Positions 52,117 to 61,557 of a stretch of 64,000 bases of DNA are shown piece after piece; position 1 is the first letter of the stretch, and each line of letters begins with the position of its first letter. Under the pieces are notes generated by a model. It was not told the origin of the DNA. It saw only the letters and a list, made by a program, of their open reading frames with translations, and searched no databases. Source of the DNA: Polaromonas sp. (GTDB taxonomy: Bacteria > Pseudomonadota > Gammaproteobacteria > Burkholderiales > Burkholderiaceae_C); assembly GCA_025362315.1 (NCBI GenBank), contig JANYGP010000019.1, positions 103,608-167,607 on the forward strand. Reading direction: 5' to 3'. The position numbers were made by a program, and so were the translations under genes.

Positions 52117-53814
52117 ATGTCTGAATCAATGTCCGAATCTTTTGCTGACTTATTTAACGAATCGCTCAAGCGCTCTGAAATGCGCACCGGTGAAGTCATC
52201 ACCGCTGAAGTCGTTCGCATCGACCACAACCACGTCGTTGTCAACGCCGGACTGAAGTCCGAGGCTTACGTGCCGCTCGAAGAATTTAAAAACGACCAGG
52301 GCGAGCTTGAAGTTCAGGTCGGCGACTTTGTGTCTGTTGCCATTGACTCGGTCGAAAACGGCTACGGCGATACCCTGCTGTCGCGAGACAAGGCCAAGCG
52401 CCTGGCGTCATGGATGAGCCTGGAAAAAGCGCTGGAATCCGGCGAGTTTGTCACAGGTCAGACCAGCGGCAAAGTCAAAGGCGGCCTGACTGTTCTGGTC
52501 AATGGCATCCGCGCTTTCCTGCCTGGTTCACTCATCGACACCCGCCCCATCAAAGACTTGTCTCCGTACGAGAACAAGACGATGGAATTCAAAGTCATCA
52601 AGCTCGACCGCAAGCGCAACAACGTCGTGCTGTCACGCCGCGCGGTGGTCGAAGCATCGATGGGCGAAGAACGCGCCAAACTGATGGAAACCCTCAAAGA
52701 AGGTTCATCGGTCAAAGGCGTGGTCAAGAACATCACCGAATATGGTGCCTTCGTTGACTTGGGCGGTATTGATGGCTTGCTGCACATCACCGACATGGCA
52801 TGGCGCCGCGTGCGTCACCCAAGCGAAGTGGTGACGGCTGGTCAGGAAATTGTGGCCAAAATCCTGAAGTTCGACACCGAGAAAAACCGTGTGTCCCTGG
52901 GTCTGAAGCAAATGGGCGACGACCCATGGATGGGCGTGAACCGCCGCTACCCACAAAGCACCCGCCTGTTTGGCAAGATCACCAACATCGCCGACTACGG
53001 CGCATTTGTTGAACTCGAACCAGGCATTGAAGGCCTCGTGCACGTGAGCGAGATGGACTGGACCAACAAAAACGTTGCGCCTAACAAGCTCGTCGCGCTG
53101 GGCGATGAAGTCGAAGTCATGGTTCTGGAAATCGACGAAGACAAGCGACGTATCAGCCTGGGCATGAAGCAGTGCAAGGCCAACCCGTGGCAAGAGTTTG
53201 CAGTGGACACCAAGCGCGGTGACCGCGTCAAGGGTCCGATCAAATCCATCACCGACTTCGGCGTGTTCGTCGGCTTGGCAGCTGGCATTGACGGCCTGGT
53301 GCATTTGTCTGACCTGTCATGGAACGAGCCCGGCGAGACCGCTGTGCGCAACTACAAAAAGGGCCAGGAAGTCGAAGCGATTGTGCTGGCTGTTGATGTG
53401 GACCGCGAGCGCATTTCCCTCGGTATCAAGCAGCTCGACTCCGACCCGTTCACCACGTTTGTGTCGATCAACGACAAAGGCGCGATTGTGACGGGCAAGG
53501 TCAAAACTGTTGATGCCAAAGGTGCCGAGATCGACTTGGGTGAAGACATCATTGGCTATCTGCGCGCCAGCGAAATCAGCCGTGACCGCGTTGAAGACGC
53601 ACGCAATGTGCTGAAAGAAGGGGACGAAGTGTCAGCCGTGGTGGTGAACGTGGATCGCAAGACCCGCAATATTCAGCTGTCGGTCAAAGCCAAGGACAAC
53701 GCTGACCAGCAAGAAGCCATGGCGAGCTTAAGCCAGCAGTCGGCCAAGGAAAGCTCTGGCTTGACCAACCTGGGTGCACTGCTGCGCGCCAAGATGGACA
53801 CGGAAAACAAATAA
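52117..53814 (+). CDS. rpsA: 30S ribosomal protein S1
   Basis: Multiple S1 domains ([30 protein letters not shown] etc.). Confidence 0.97.
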   Translation: MSESMSESFADLFNESLKRSEMRTGEVITAEVVRIDHNHVVVNAGLKSEAYVPLEEFKNDQGELEVQVGDFVSVAIDSVENGYGDTLLSRDKAKRLASWMSLEKALESGEFVTGQTSGKVKGGLTVLVNGIRAFLPGSLIDTRPIKDLSPYENKTMEFKVIKLDRKRNNVVLSRRAVVEASMGEERAKLMETLKEGSSVKGVVKNITEYGAFVDLGGIDGLLHITDMAWRRVRHPSEVVTAGQEIVAKILKFDTEKNRVSLGLKQMGDDPWMGVNRRYPQSTRLFGKITNIADYGAFVELEPGIEGLVHVSEMDWTNKNVAPNKLVALGDEVEVMVLEIDEDKRRISLGMKQCKANPWQEFAVDTKRGDRVKGPIKSITDFGVFVGLAAGIDGLVHLSDLSWNEPGETAVRNYKKGQEVEAIVLAVDVDRERISLGIKQLDSDPFTTFVSINDKGAIVTGKVKTVDAKGAEIDLGEDIIGYLRASEISRDRVEDARNVLKEGDEVSAVVVNVDRKTRNIQLSVKAKDNADQQEAMASLSQQSAKESSGLTNLGALLRAKMDTENK

Positions 53815-53905
53815 GGCCAGATCCGGTTTGCGGGACAGAGCAAACGAAGCAGCATGCTGCCTGTCTGTTCTGTCCTCAAACTGACCATCCTCCGTTCCTG
53901 ATTTC

Positions 53906-54229
53906 ATGACCCGAAGCGATCTTGTAGAAGAACTGGCCAGCAGGTTTGGCCAACTCACGCATCGTGATGCTGAATATGCCGTCAAAACCATTCTTGACGC
54001 AGTCAGCGATGCACTGGTTCGAGGCCACCGGATTGAAATCCGGGGCTTCGGCAGTTTTTCGGTTAACCGCCGACCGCCACGCATGGGACGCAACCCGCGA
54101 TCAGGTGAAAGCGTTGCGATTCCTGAAAAGCGGGTCCCACATTTCAAGCCGGGCAAAGCATTGCGCGAAGCCGTTGACGCCCGAACCGAGTCATTGATCA
54201 CCCAACTGGCGCCCAAGCTGGTGAAGTAA
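53906..54229 (+). CDS. ihfB: integration host factor subunit beta
   Basis: [14 protein letters not shown]...[49 protein letters not shown]; directly after rpsA. Confidence 0.96.
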   Translation: MTRSDLVEELASRFGQLTHRDAEYAVKTILDAVSDALVRGHRIEIRGFGSFSVNRRPPRMGRNPRSGESVAIPEKRVPHFKPGKALREAVDARTESLITQLAPKLVK

Positions 54230-54287
54230 CGGCCATGCCAAACCGCTGATTACAATTGTGCGATCGGTTTTATAAGGCGGCGTTTTC

Positions 54288-54605
54288 TTGAAATATTTGT
54301 CATGGCTGCTAAAGGCTGCCATTTTTTTTACCCTTTTTGCTTTTGCTTTAAACAATCAGCAAACCATTGGCGTGAATTTCTTTTTTGGCACCGTATGGCG
54401 GGCACCGCTGGTGTTGGTCGTACTGGCTGCTTTCAGCATCGGTTTGGGTTTGGGTGTGCTTTTAATGATGCCAAGATGGTGGAAGAATAAAAAAACGGAT
54501 TCGTTGCGAAAGGCCGGTTCAGTGACATCGGTTGCAAAACACAAAGACATTGAGCAAGGCAGCGAGCTGCTGGAAAGTTCAGGTATTCCACGGCATGGAC
54601 TTTGA
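54288..54605 (+). CDS. lapA: LapA family lipopolysaccharide assembly protein
   Basis: Two TM helices, FALNNQQTIGVNFFFG; TTG start; upstream of lapB. Confidence 0.85.
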   Translation: MKYLSWLLKAAIFFTLFAFALNNQQTIGVNFFFGTVWRAPLVLVVLAAFSIGLGLGVLLMMPRWWKNKKTDSLRKAGSVTSVAKHKDIEQGSELLESSGIPRHGL

Positions 54606-55740
54606 CTTAAGCTGGATACTGCTGGGGTTGCCTGTTGCCTTCACGTTAGGCTGGCTGGCTTCTCGCATGGATTTACGCCAGCTCCGGATTGAAAACCGGC
54701 AGGCTCCCAAGGCCTATTTTCGTGGTCTCAATTTTTTGCTGAATGAACAGCAAGACCAGGCCATTGATGCTTTTATTGAGGCTGTTCAAAACGATCCTGA
54801 CACCTCCGAGCTGCATTTTGCGTTGGGAAATTTGTTCAGAAGGCGCGGCGAATATGAGCGCGCTGTGCGCGTGCATGAACATTTGCTGCAACGCGGCGAC
54901 TTGCCCAAGCCGGAACATGACCGTGCCCAGCATGCATTGGCGCTGGATTACCTCCGGGCGGGCCTGTTGGACCGGGCTGAAATGGCATTGTGCAAACTTG
55001 ACGGCACCAGCTTTGAGGAAGAAGCCAGTCTCGCATTGCTTGCTGTTTACGAGCGCTCTCGCGACTGGCAACAGGCCAGCAAGATTGCCCAAAAATTGGG
55101 AAGTCTGGGAAAAGCCAGTTTTGGCGGTCGGCAAGCGCACTACCTGTGTGAGCAGGCTGATGTTATGGTTGCTGCAGGTGATATGGATGCTGCCGCCGAT
55201 GTCCTGACAAAAGCCCGTCAATTGGCCCCGGATGCAGGCCGGCCGATGATTGACCTTGCCAGAGTTGATCAACGCCGCAACCGCCCTGCAGCGGCATTGG
55301 CTACATTGCAGCAACTTGAAAAATCAGCACCGCAGATTTTGCCGTTGGCAGCCAGCCTGCTGGTTGAAATCGCTCAGACAACTGCTCACACACCAGAAGT
55401 CGCTGGGTTGCTTGAAACAAACTATCAGCACACGCGGTCGGTTGATGTGATGGATGCACTCGCAAAACTTGAATCAAATCCAGGGTTGAGTCGTCAGGGG
55501 TACATCACGCATTTGGAGCGTGAAGCGTCGTTGGTTGCTGCCTCCCGCTGGGTTGCGGGTGAAGCAATGGGCAACGCACATCAACATCAACTGGTTCAAC
55601 GCGCGCTTGATCTTGCCGTCAAACCGTTGATGCGTTATCGCTGCGCAGCCTGCGGATTTGAGGCGACCCAGCATTTTTGGCATTGCCCTGGCTGCCAGGC
55701 CTGGGACAGTTATCCGGCCAGACGCGTGGAAGAACTTTAG
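54595..55740 (+). CDS. lapB: lipopolysaccharide assembly protein LapB (TPR plus C-terminal rubredoxin-like metal site)
   Basis: YFRGLNFLLNEQQDQAIDAFIEAVQ TPRs; YRCAACGFEATQHFWHCPGCQAWDSYP; ATG at 54595. Confidence 0.93.
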   Translation: MDFDLSWILLGLPVAFTLGWLASRMDLRQLRIENRQAPKAYFRGLNFLLNEQQDQAIDAFIEAVQNDPDTSELHFALGNLFRRRGEYERAVRVHEHLLQRGDLPKPEHDRAQHALALDYLRAGLLDRAEMALCKLDGTSFEEEASLALLAVYERSRDWQQASKIAQKLGSLGKASFGGRQAHYLCEQADVMVAAGDMDAAADVLTKARQLAPDAGRPMIDLARVDQRRNRPAAALATLQQLEKSAPQILPLAASLLVEIAQTTAHTPEVAGLLETNYQHTRSVDVMDALAKLESNPGLSRQGYITHLEREASLVAASRWVAGEAMGNAHQHQLVQRALDLAVKPLMRYRCAACGFEATQHFWHCPGCQAWDSYPARRVEEL

Positions 55741-55760
55741 AACCTTATGTCATTGACGCC

Positions 55761-56699
55761 ATGATCATCACTCAAAGCAAACTGGCTGCAGCACGCGTGC
55801 TGGTCGTGGGCGATGCCATGCTGGACCGGTATTGGTACGGCGCGGTTGAACGCATCTCACCTGAAGCGCCCGTGCCCGTGGTGCGCGTTACTCGCACTGA
55901 GGAGCGGATTGGTGCTGCTGCCAACGTCGCTTACAACATCGTCACACTCGGTGCACAGGCATCGTTGTTGACAGTGGTTGGCGAAGACGAAGCCAGCCAC
56001 CACCTGGAAGCCCTGGTTGCCAAAACCGGTATCACGCCGTATTTTGGACGCGATGCAAGGCTCAAAACCACCGTCAAACTTCGTGTGATTGGCAGGCAAC
56101 AGCAGCTGATCAGGCTAGATTTTGAAAACACGCCTGAAAGTGAGGTGTTGGCTTCCCAGTCAGCTGCGTTTGAAAAGCTGTGTCCCGCGCATGATGCAGT
56201 CTTGTTTTCTGATTACGGCAAAGGTGGCCTTGCACACATTCCGCTGATGATCGAGCAGGCTCGTGCCGCAGGCAAAATGGTTTTGGTTGACCCCAAAGGC
56301 GCTGAATACATGCGCTATAAAAACGCAACTGTGATCACCCCCAACAGGACTGAACTTGAGCAGGTGGTGGGTAGCTGGCGTAGCGAAGCTGACCTGCAGG
56401 ACAAAGTCAGCCAATTGCGACAGTCCCTCAATCTGCAGGCTCTTTTGCTGACCCGCAGTGAAGCGGGAATGACCCTGTTCGATGACCACGGGCAGCTGCA
56501 TGTCCCTGCGGTCGCACGGGAAGTTTTTGATGTGACTGGTGCGGGAGACACTGTGATTGCCACACTGGCAGCTTTGCTGGCAGCAGGAGTCAAGCTGCGC
56601 GATGCTGTGCCTGTTGCCAATCTGGCAGGCGGCATTGTTGTTGGCAAATTTGGGACTGCAACAGTTGCCTACAGCGAGCTGTTTGATGTGCGCCCGTAA
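55761..56699 (+). CDS. hldE: D-glycero-beta-D-manno-heptose-7-phosphate kinase (kinase domain only)
   Basis: VLVVGDAMLDRYWYGAVERISPEAPVPVVRV; DVTGAGDTVIATLAALLAAG; no C-terminal nucleotidyltransferase domain. Confidence 0.93.
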   Translation: MIITQSKLAAARVLVVGDAMLDRYWYGAVERISPEAPVPVVRVTRTEERIGAAANVAYNIVTLGAQASLLTVVGEDEASHHLEALVAKTGITPYFGRDARLKTTVKLRVIGRQQQLIRLDFENTPESEVLASQSAAFEKLCPAHDAVLFSDYGKGGLAHIPLMIEQARAAGKMVLVDPKGAEYMRYKNATVITPNRTELEQVVGSWRSEADLQDKVSQLRQSLNLQALLLTRSEAGMTLFDDHGQLHVPAVAREVFDVTGAGDTVIATLAALLAAGVKLRDAVPVANLAGGIVVGKFGTATVAYSELFDVRP

Positions 56700-56745
56700 C
56701 AGAACCGGCCAATGAATGGCGCTGATCAATGAAGGGAGCTTTTCA

Positions 56746-57750
56746 ATGAAAATCGTTGTCACAGGCGCTGCAGGATTTATTGGCAGCAACATCGTTCGCG
56801 GACTCAATGCGCGCGGCATAGACAACATCATTGCGGTAGACGACCTGACGGATGGCGACAAGTTTAAAAACCTGGCTGCTTTGCAGATTGCTGACTATGT
56901 TGACGCAGATGACTTTTATGATTTATTTGCTGACAGTGCATTTGGTCAGGTAGACGCCGTCTTTCATCAGGGTGCCTGCAGCGACACCATGGAGCTGGAT
57001 GGCAAGTACATGATGGACAACAACTACACGCTGTCGTGTGATTTGTTTGATGCATGCCAACACCAGGGGACACGGTTGATGTATGCATCGTCGGCTGCAA
57101 CGTATGGCGGCTCCAGCACGTTCAGAGAGTCACCAGAATCTGAAAAGCCGCTTAATGTTTATGGCTACTCCAAATTGCTGTTTGACCAGCGCATGCGGCG
57201 TGAACTGGGCTCGCAATACGAAAATGCCAACACCCAGGTTGCAGGGTTCAGGTACTTCAATGTGTATGGCCCCCATGAGCAGCACAAGGGCCGCATGGCA
57301 AGCGTGGCGTATCACCAATTCCACCAGTTTCAATCCGAAGGAAAAGTCAAATTATTTGGTGAATACGGCGGCTATGCAGCTGGTGGCCAGATGCGAGACT
57401 TCGTATTTATAGATGATGTGGTGGCGGTAAATTTGTGGTTTTTGGACCACCCTGATCAATCCGGCCTGTTCAATCTGGGCACTGGCCATGCGCAGCCTTT
57501 CAACGATGTTGCCATCAGCGTTGTCAACACTTTGCGCGAAAAAAGCGGCAATTCACCGATAGGCATCGAAGAAGCTGTGCGTTCAGGCTTGATTGATTAC
57601 ATTCCTTTTCCGGCTGCCCTGGTTGGCAAGTACCAAAGTTACACCCAGGCTGATTTGACCCAATTGCGCGCAACCGGCTGCGACCATGCATTTGCGGACG
57701 TCAAACGTGGCGTAACTGCTTACATTGATTGGCTTTGTTTACAGAATTAA
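56746..57750 (+). CDS. hldD: ADP-L-glycero-D-manno-heptose 6-epimerase
   Basis: [41 protein letters not shown]. Confidence 0.95.
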   Translation: MKIVVTGAAGFIGSNIVRGLNARGIDNIIAVDDLTDGDKFKNLAALQIADYVDADDFYDLFADSAFGQVDAVFHQGACSDTMELDGKYMMDNNYTLSCDLFDACQHQGTRLMYASSAATYGGSSTFRESPESEKPLNVYGYSKLLFDQRMRRELGSQYENANTQVAGFRYFNVYGPHEQHKGRMASVAYHQFHQFQSEGKVKLFGEYGGYAAGGQMRDFVFIDDVVAVNLWFLDHPDQSGLFNLGTGHAQPFNDVAISVVNTLREKSGNSPIGIEEAVRSGLIDYIPFPAALVGKYQSYTQADLTQLRATGCDHAFADVKRGVTAYIDWLCLQN

Positions 57751-57880
57751 CTTCTTTATCAACAGTCAAGACCGATTTGCGTCAACGCAGCAGTCAATAC
57801 TTCGTTAGTAGCAGTGATATCCTTCGCTTTGACGGATTGCCCGGGTTTTCCCTTCCACCATTTAACTGAGGAATTTTTAC

Positions 57881-58561
57881 ATGTTTAAAAAATTGCTGGC
57901 ATTTTTAGCTGCCATGACTGTCACATTTGCATTTGCAGCTGTTGACGTGAACAAAGCCACACTCGCAGAACTGGACGGCATCAAGGGAATTGGCCCCGGT
58001 ATTTCCGGCAAGATTGTGGATGAGCGCAAAAAAGGCAATTTCAAAAGCTGGGAAGATTTCATTGAGCGCGTTAAAGGTGTGGGCGAAGGCAATGCAGCCA
58101 AGTTTTCTGCTGAAGGCTTGACGGTTGGTGGCGCTGGCTACAAAGGTGCTGCTGCACCCGCAAAGTCAGATGCCAAACCAGCAGCTGCTGCAGCAGCCAC
58201 ACCGGTCAAAGCCGACCCAAAACCAGCGTCTCCTGCCGCCGCACCAGCCAAGGCTGATGCCAAGCCCGCCGCACCTGCAGCGGCTGTCGCTGCAGCACCT
58301 GCCATGGCCAAAGATGAGAAAAAAGATCCGAAGGCTGAAGCAAAAGCCAAGAAAGAAGCCGACGCCAAAGCCAAAGCAGATGAAAAAGCAGCCAAAAAAG
58401 ATGCTGACGCTAAAGCCAAGGCAGATGCAAAAGCTGCCAAGGACAAGCCAGCTGCCAAAGCAGATTCAAAAGCCGATGCAAAGCCTGACACAAAAACAGC
58501 TGCCAAGCCAGATGCAAAGTCTGATGCTGCCAAACCGGCCGCCAGTGCTGCAAAGAACTGA
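57881..58561 (+). CDS. ComEA-like helix-hairpin-helix protein with long Lys/Ala-rich tail
   Basis: DVNKATLAELDGIKGIGPGISGKIVDERKKGNFKSWEDFIERVKGVGEGNAAKFSAEGLTV; tail of DAKAKADAKAAK-type repeats. Confidence 0.88.
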   Translation: MFKKLLAFLAAMTVTFAFAAVDVNKATLAELDGIKGIGPGISGKIVDERKKGNFKSWEDFIERVKGVGEGNAAKFSAEGLTVGGAGYKGAAAPAKSDAKPAAAAAATPVKADPKPASPAAAPAKADAKPAAPAAAVAAAPAMAKDEKKDPKAEAKAKKEADAKAKADEKAAKKDADAKAKADAKAAKDKPAAKADSKADAKPDTKTAAKPDAKSDAAKPAASAAKN

Positions 58562-58587
58562 CAGTCAGCAAGTCAGTTTGACAAATC

Positions 58588-58614
58588 AAAAACCCGCCAA
58601 TGGCGGGTTTTTTT
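58588..58614 (+). terminator. intrinsic terminator
   Basis: AAAAACCCGCCAATGGCGGGTTTTTTT. Confidence 0.85.
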
Positions 58615-58649
58615 ACGTCTATTTTTTAAGTTTTAACAAAGTAGGATGG

Positions 58650-58692
58650 CAGCGCTGGAAAAGCGGGCGCTACCAGCTATAAATTTGATAGT
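58650..58692 (+). repeat. dispersed ~45-bp repeat, copy I
   Basis: CAGCGCTGGAAAAGCGGGCGCTACCAGCTATAAATTTGATAG. Confidence 0.65.
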
Positions 58693-58698
58693 AATCAC

Positions 58699-59286
58699 TC
58701 ATACCAGTGCGATCAGATCTGTCACGCCAACATCTATGCCCTCCTGCATCAGCAGCGTTGTTACTTGCCCGCGATGGTGGGTCTGGTGGTTAAAAAAATG
58801 CGTCAGGGCCTGCCACGTGGGGTGAGCCCGCTGCACGCCCTGGGTGTTAGCGTAGAGCATTGTTGACGCCGCATAGGCCTGCGCCGTATCTGCGGCTTGA
58901 GGTAACTCTGCAATCCACATCTCAATTGTAATGTCTATATCTTCACGCGCTTGTTTCAGGTCAGCCCATGCAGAATACGCATCACTGGTGTAATCCGATC
59001 TTTCGGGCATTGCCAGCAGCCCAGGCTTGAGTGCTTCGAAATCGATGCCCTGCTTTGCAAAACGTGCCAGCCACATTTTGTCTGCTAATACCAGGTGGGT
59101 CAGCGTGTGGTGAATTGATTTGAAGAAAGCACCCTGGTCTGCCTTGCGCTGTGCGTCTGTCAGCCCCTCACAAGCTGCATACAGGCGCTGGTTCATCCAG
59201 CGGTTGTAACGAGCCAGAAAACCACAATTGTCAATGAACAAGTTGTTCATGTATTGCGGGTCTTGTTGATTTTGAATTGATTCCAT
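58699..59286 (-). CDS. DinB family protein
   Basis: NCGFLARYNRWMNQRLYAACEGLTDAQRKADQGAFFKSIHHTLTHLVLADKMWLARF; HFFNHQTHHRGQVTTLL. Start 59286 or 59250. Confidence 0.88.
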   Translation of the reverse strand: MESIQNQQDPQYMNNLFIDNCGFLARYNRWMNQRLYAACEGLTDAQRKADQGAFFKSIHHTLTHLVLADKMWLARFAKQGIDFEALKPGLLAMPERSDYTSDAYSAWADLKQAREDIDITIEMWIAELPQAADTAQAYAASTMLYANTQGVQRAHPTWQALTHFFNHQTHHRGQVTTLLMQEGIDVGVTDLIALV

Positions 59287-59330
59287 CGCCGCGCATGTTA
59301 ACAATACCGTTCAAGCCAACAGGTTGCCTT

Positions 59331-59414
59331 GAATGAACGCCCGAATGAACGTACGAATCAATCCAAGAATCCAGCCAAGAATCTACCCAGAAATGTACAC
59401 AAGAATTCAGACAA
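59331..59414. repeat. degenerate 12-bp tandem array, 7 units, consensus GAATnnAnnCAA
   Basis: gaatgaacgccc gaatgaacgtac gaatcaatccaa gaatccagccaa gaatctacccag aaatgtacacaa gaattcagacaa. Confidence 0.9.
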
Positions 59415-59558
59415 GAACCAAAGCACCATTCCGACCTGCGCTGCGCTACCACTACATTTGAGAGCGCAAGCTTTGGCTGACAGCGCGCCAGCATGACCAT
59501 CAGACGGGTTAAGCTTGAATGCACTAAAAACTCAATTTCAAAACTCAGTTAACACACC

Positions 59559-60494
59559 ATGACCGCCATGCTTGATGCTTTGCAAACTGCAGTCAGACTG
59601 CCATGGATTGGACTGGTTGCTGAAATTGCGTTGCTGTTTCAAGACAGCAGCGTGAACATTTCAAAGCGCCTGGTGCAACCACTTGGTGGTGGCGCGAGTT
59701 TGTTTGTCATGCCGGCCATTGACAATTGCACGGCCATCACCAAACTCATCACCTTCACCCCCGCAAACGCAGGCACTGGCAGGCCGACGATTCAAGGCGA
59801 CGTGCTTGTGTTTGACATTGCCACTGGCCAGCGCCGCCTGGTACTCGATGGCCCCACAGTCACGGCACGCCGCACCGCTGCTGTGTCGGTACTGGCCGCT
59901 CAGCGGTTGGCACAAAACACCCAAGGGCCATTGCTGATCGTCGGTGCAGGCGTTCAGGGCAAAGCGCACCTGGAAGCTTTTGCCACTGTGTTGGGCATCA
60001 GGCAGGTGATGATTGCGTCGCGCGGTACGCAAAGCGCTGAACGGCTGGTGCAGCATGCCCGATCATTGGGACTGAATGCGCAGGTGGTGCCTGATGCCAA
60101 TGCAGCACTGGCGAGCTGCCCGCTGGCTGTGACCTGCACACCGGCCAACAGCATTGTCCTGAATGCCATTCCGCGCGAGGATGCCTTCATCAGTGCAGTG
60201 GGTGCTTTCACACCCAGCATGGCAGAGCTGAGTCCCAGCTTGTGCCAGCACATGGCTGAAGAAGGCACGGTCTGGCTGGATACAGCTGATGCCAGGCATG
60301 AGGCAGGCGACCTGCTGCACTCTGGCTTGAACATGCACACCATGAGAACACTGGGCGATGTAGTGCGGCATGGCATGCCCATACCGACAGGTCCGGTGCT
60401 GTTTAAAAGCTGTGGCTGGGCAGGCTGGGACCTGGCGGCGGCCCGGCTTGCACTGTTTCAAATTCAGGACTCACAGTCAAAAGCGCTTGTGTGA
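59559..60494 (+). CDS. ornithine cyclodeaminase / pyrroline-2-carboxylate reductase family protein
   Basis: GPTVTARRTAAVSVLAAQRLAQNTQGPLLIVGAGVQGKAHLEAFATVLGIRQVMIASR. Confidence 0.88.
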   Translation: MTAMLDALQTAVRLPWIGLVAEIALLFQDSSVNISKRLVQPLGGGASLFVMPAIDNCTAITKLITFTPANAGTGRPTIQGDVLVFDIATGQRRLVLDGPTVTARRTAAVSVLAAQRLAQNTQGPLLIVGAGVQGKAHLEAFATVLGIRQVMIASRGTQSAERLVQHARSLGLNAQVVPDANAALASCPLAVTCTPANSIVLNAIPREDAFISAVGAFTPSMAELSPSLCQHMAEEGTVWLDTADARHEAGDLLHSGLNMHTMRTLGDVVRHGMPIPTGPVLFKSCGWAGWDLAAARLALFQIQDSQSKALV

Positions 60495-60548
60495 TCGGCA
60501 CAAACCATTTGACTGGTGCCTTTCAGGATGTTTTATTTGGTCATTCAG

Positions 60549-60598
60549 GTCTGTAACCCAATCAATATATGCGCTAGCAGCTATCTTAATAATAGTAG
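60549..60598 (+). repeat. dispersed ~45-bp repeat, copy H
   Basis: TCTGTAACCCAATCAATATATGCGCTAGCAGCTATCTTAATAATAG. Confidence 0.8.
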
Positions 60599-60768
60599 AT
60601 AAATGCTGATCCAAAAACCAAATTTGAATTCGCCTGTAAATCAACAAGACCCTTGTTGGGTTTTTAATCTTGGCTGCCAGGGGTTTGAAGCAAATGGTGC
60701 CGCATAAAAACCGACATCGTAAATAATGTCATTCATCAAAACACCGATACACGAACGAGGAGCTGCTC

Positions 60769-61140
60769 ATGAACGTTAAAAACATTATCGGACTGGTAGA
60801 AAAAGCCTTTTTGGTCATCATTGCTTTTTTCACCATTGCTGCCATGGCACAGGAAGTACTGCTGCTGATCAGCAACCGCAAAGTTGAACTCAAGGACCTG
60901 CTGCTCATGTTCATTTACGCCGAGGTGCTGGGCATGCTTGCAGCGTTTTACGCCAGCCACCGCATCCCCATCACCATTCCCCTTTTTATCGCAATGACCG
61001 CGTTGAGCCGCCTGATCATTTTGCAGGGCAAAGATGGAGATCCTTCCATCCTTCTGTACGAAAGTGGCGCCATTATTTTGATCGCAGGTGCCTGCTGGGT
61101 CATCAGCCGAATTCAGCCTGCTGACGAGCCAGACCGCTGA
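60769..61140 (+). CDS. phosphate-starvation-inducible PsiE family membrane protein
   Basis: TM-rich; LKDLLLMFIYAEVLGMLAAFYASHRIPITIPLFIAMTALSRLIILQ. Confidence 0.8.
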   Translation: MNVKNIIGLVEKAFLVIIAFFTIAAMAQEVLLLISNRKVELKDLLLMFIYAEVLGMLAAFYASHRIPITIPLFIAMTALSRLIILQGKDGDPSILLYESGAIILIAGACWVISRIQPADEPDR

Positions 61141-61165
61141 AAAGCCCGGCTTCGTACAGAAGAAA

Positions 61166-61507
61166 ATGGTCTCCAGACGTCAATTGCGCGGAACTGAACC
61201 GCTGGGCTATGTCAAACCCCTGACACTGCCAAACTGCCCGCTCTGCGACAGGCCCATGGTGGCAGGGGCCAGCATTGACGAACACCACCTGCTACCCAAA
61301 AGCTGTGGCGGCAAAACCAAAGAACCAGTCCACCGTATTTGCCATCGAAAAATCCACGCAACATTCAGTGAGCGGGAGCTTGGCAAAGAATTCGCCAGTT
61401 GGGACGCCTTGAAGCATCACCCGGAAATAGCCGCGTTCGTGACCTGGGTCGCTAACAAACCAGCGACTTTTTATGACAATTCACGCAAGCCTGCACGAAG
61501 GCGGTGA
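61166..61507 (+). CDS. HNH-like zinc/nuclease-fold protein
   Basis: CPLCDRPMVAGASIDEHHLLPKSCGGKTKEPVHRICHRKIHATFSE. Confidence 0.8.
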   Translation: MVSRRQLRGTEPLGYVKPLTLPNCPLCDRPMVAGASIDEHHLLPKSCGGKTKEPVHRICHRKIHATFSERELGKEFASWDALKHHPEIAAFVTWVANKPATFYDNSRKPARRR

Positions 61508-61557
61508 AGGTGCAAATTGCAATCAGCGTGCTGTTGTCAATTGATATCAGGTGTGCT

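Noticed and set aside
59231-59524. 97-aa minus-strand ORF through the 12-bp array
   Set aside because: Overlaps the dinB start and consists largely of the translated repeat; kept only as a question under the array finding.
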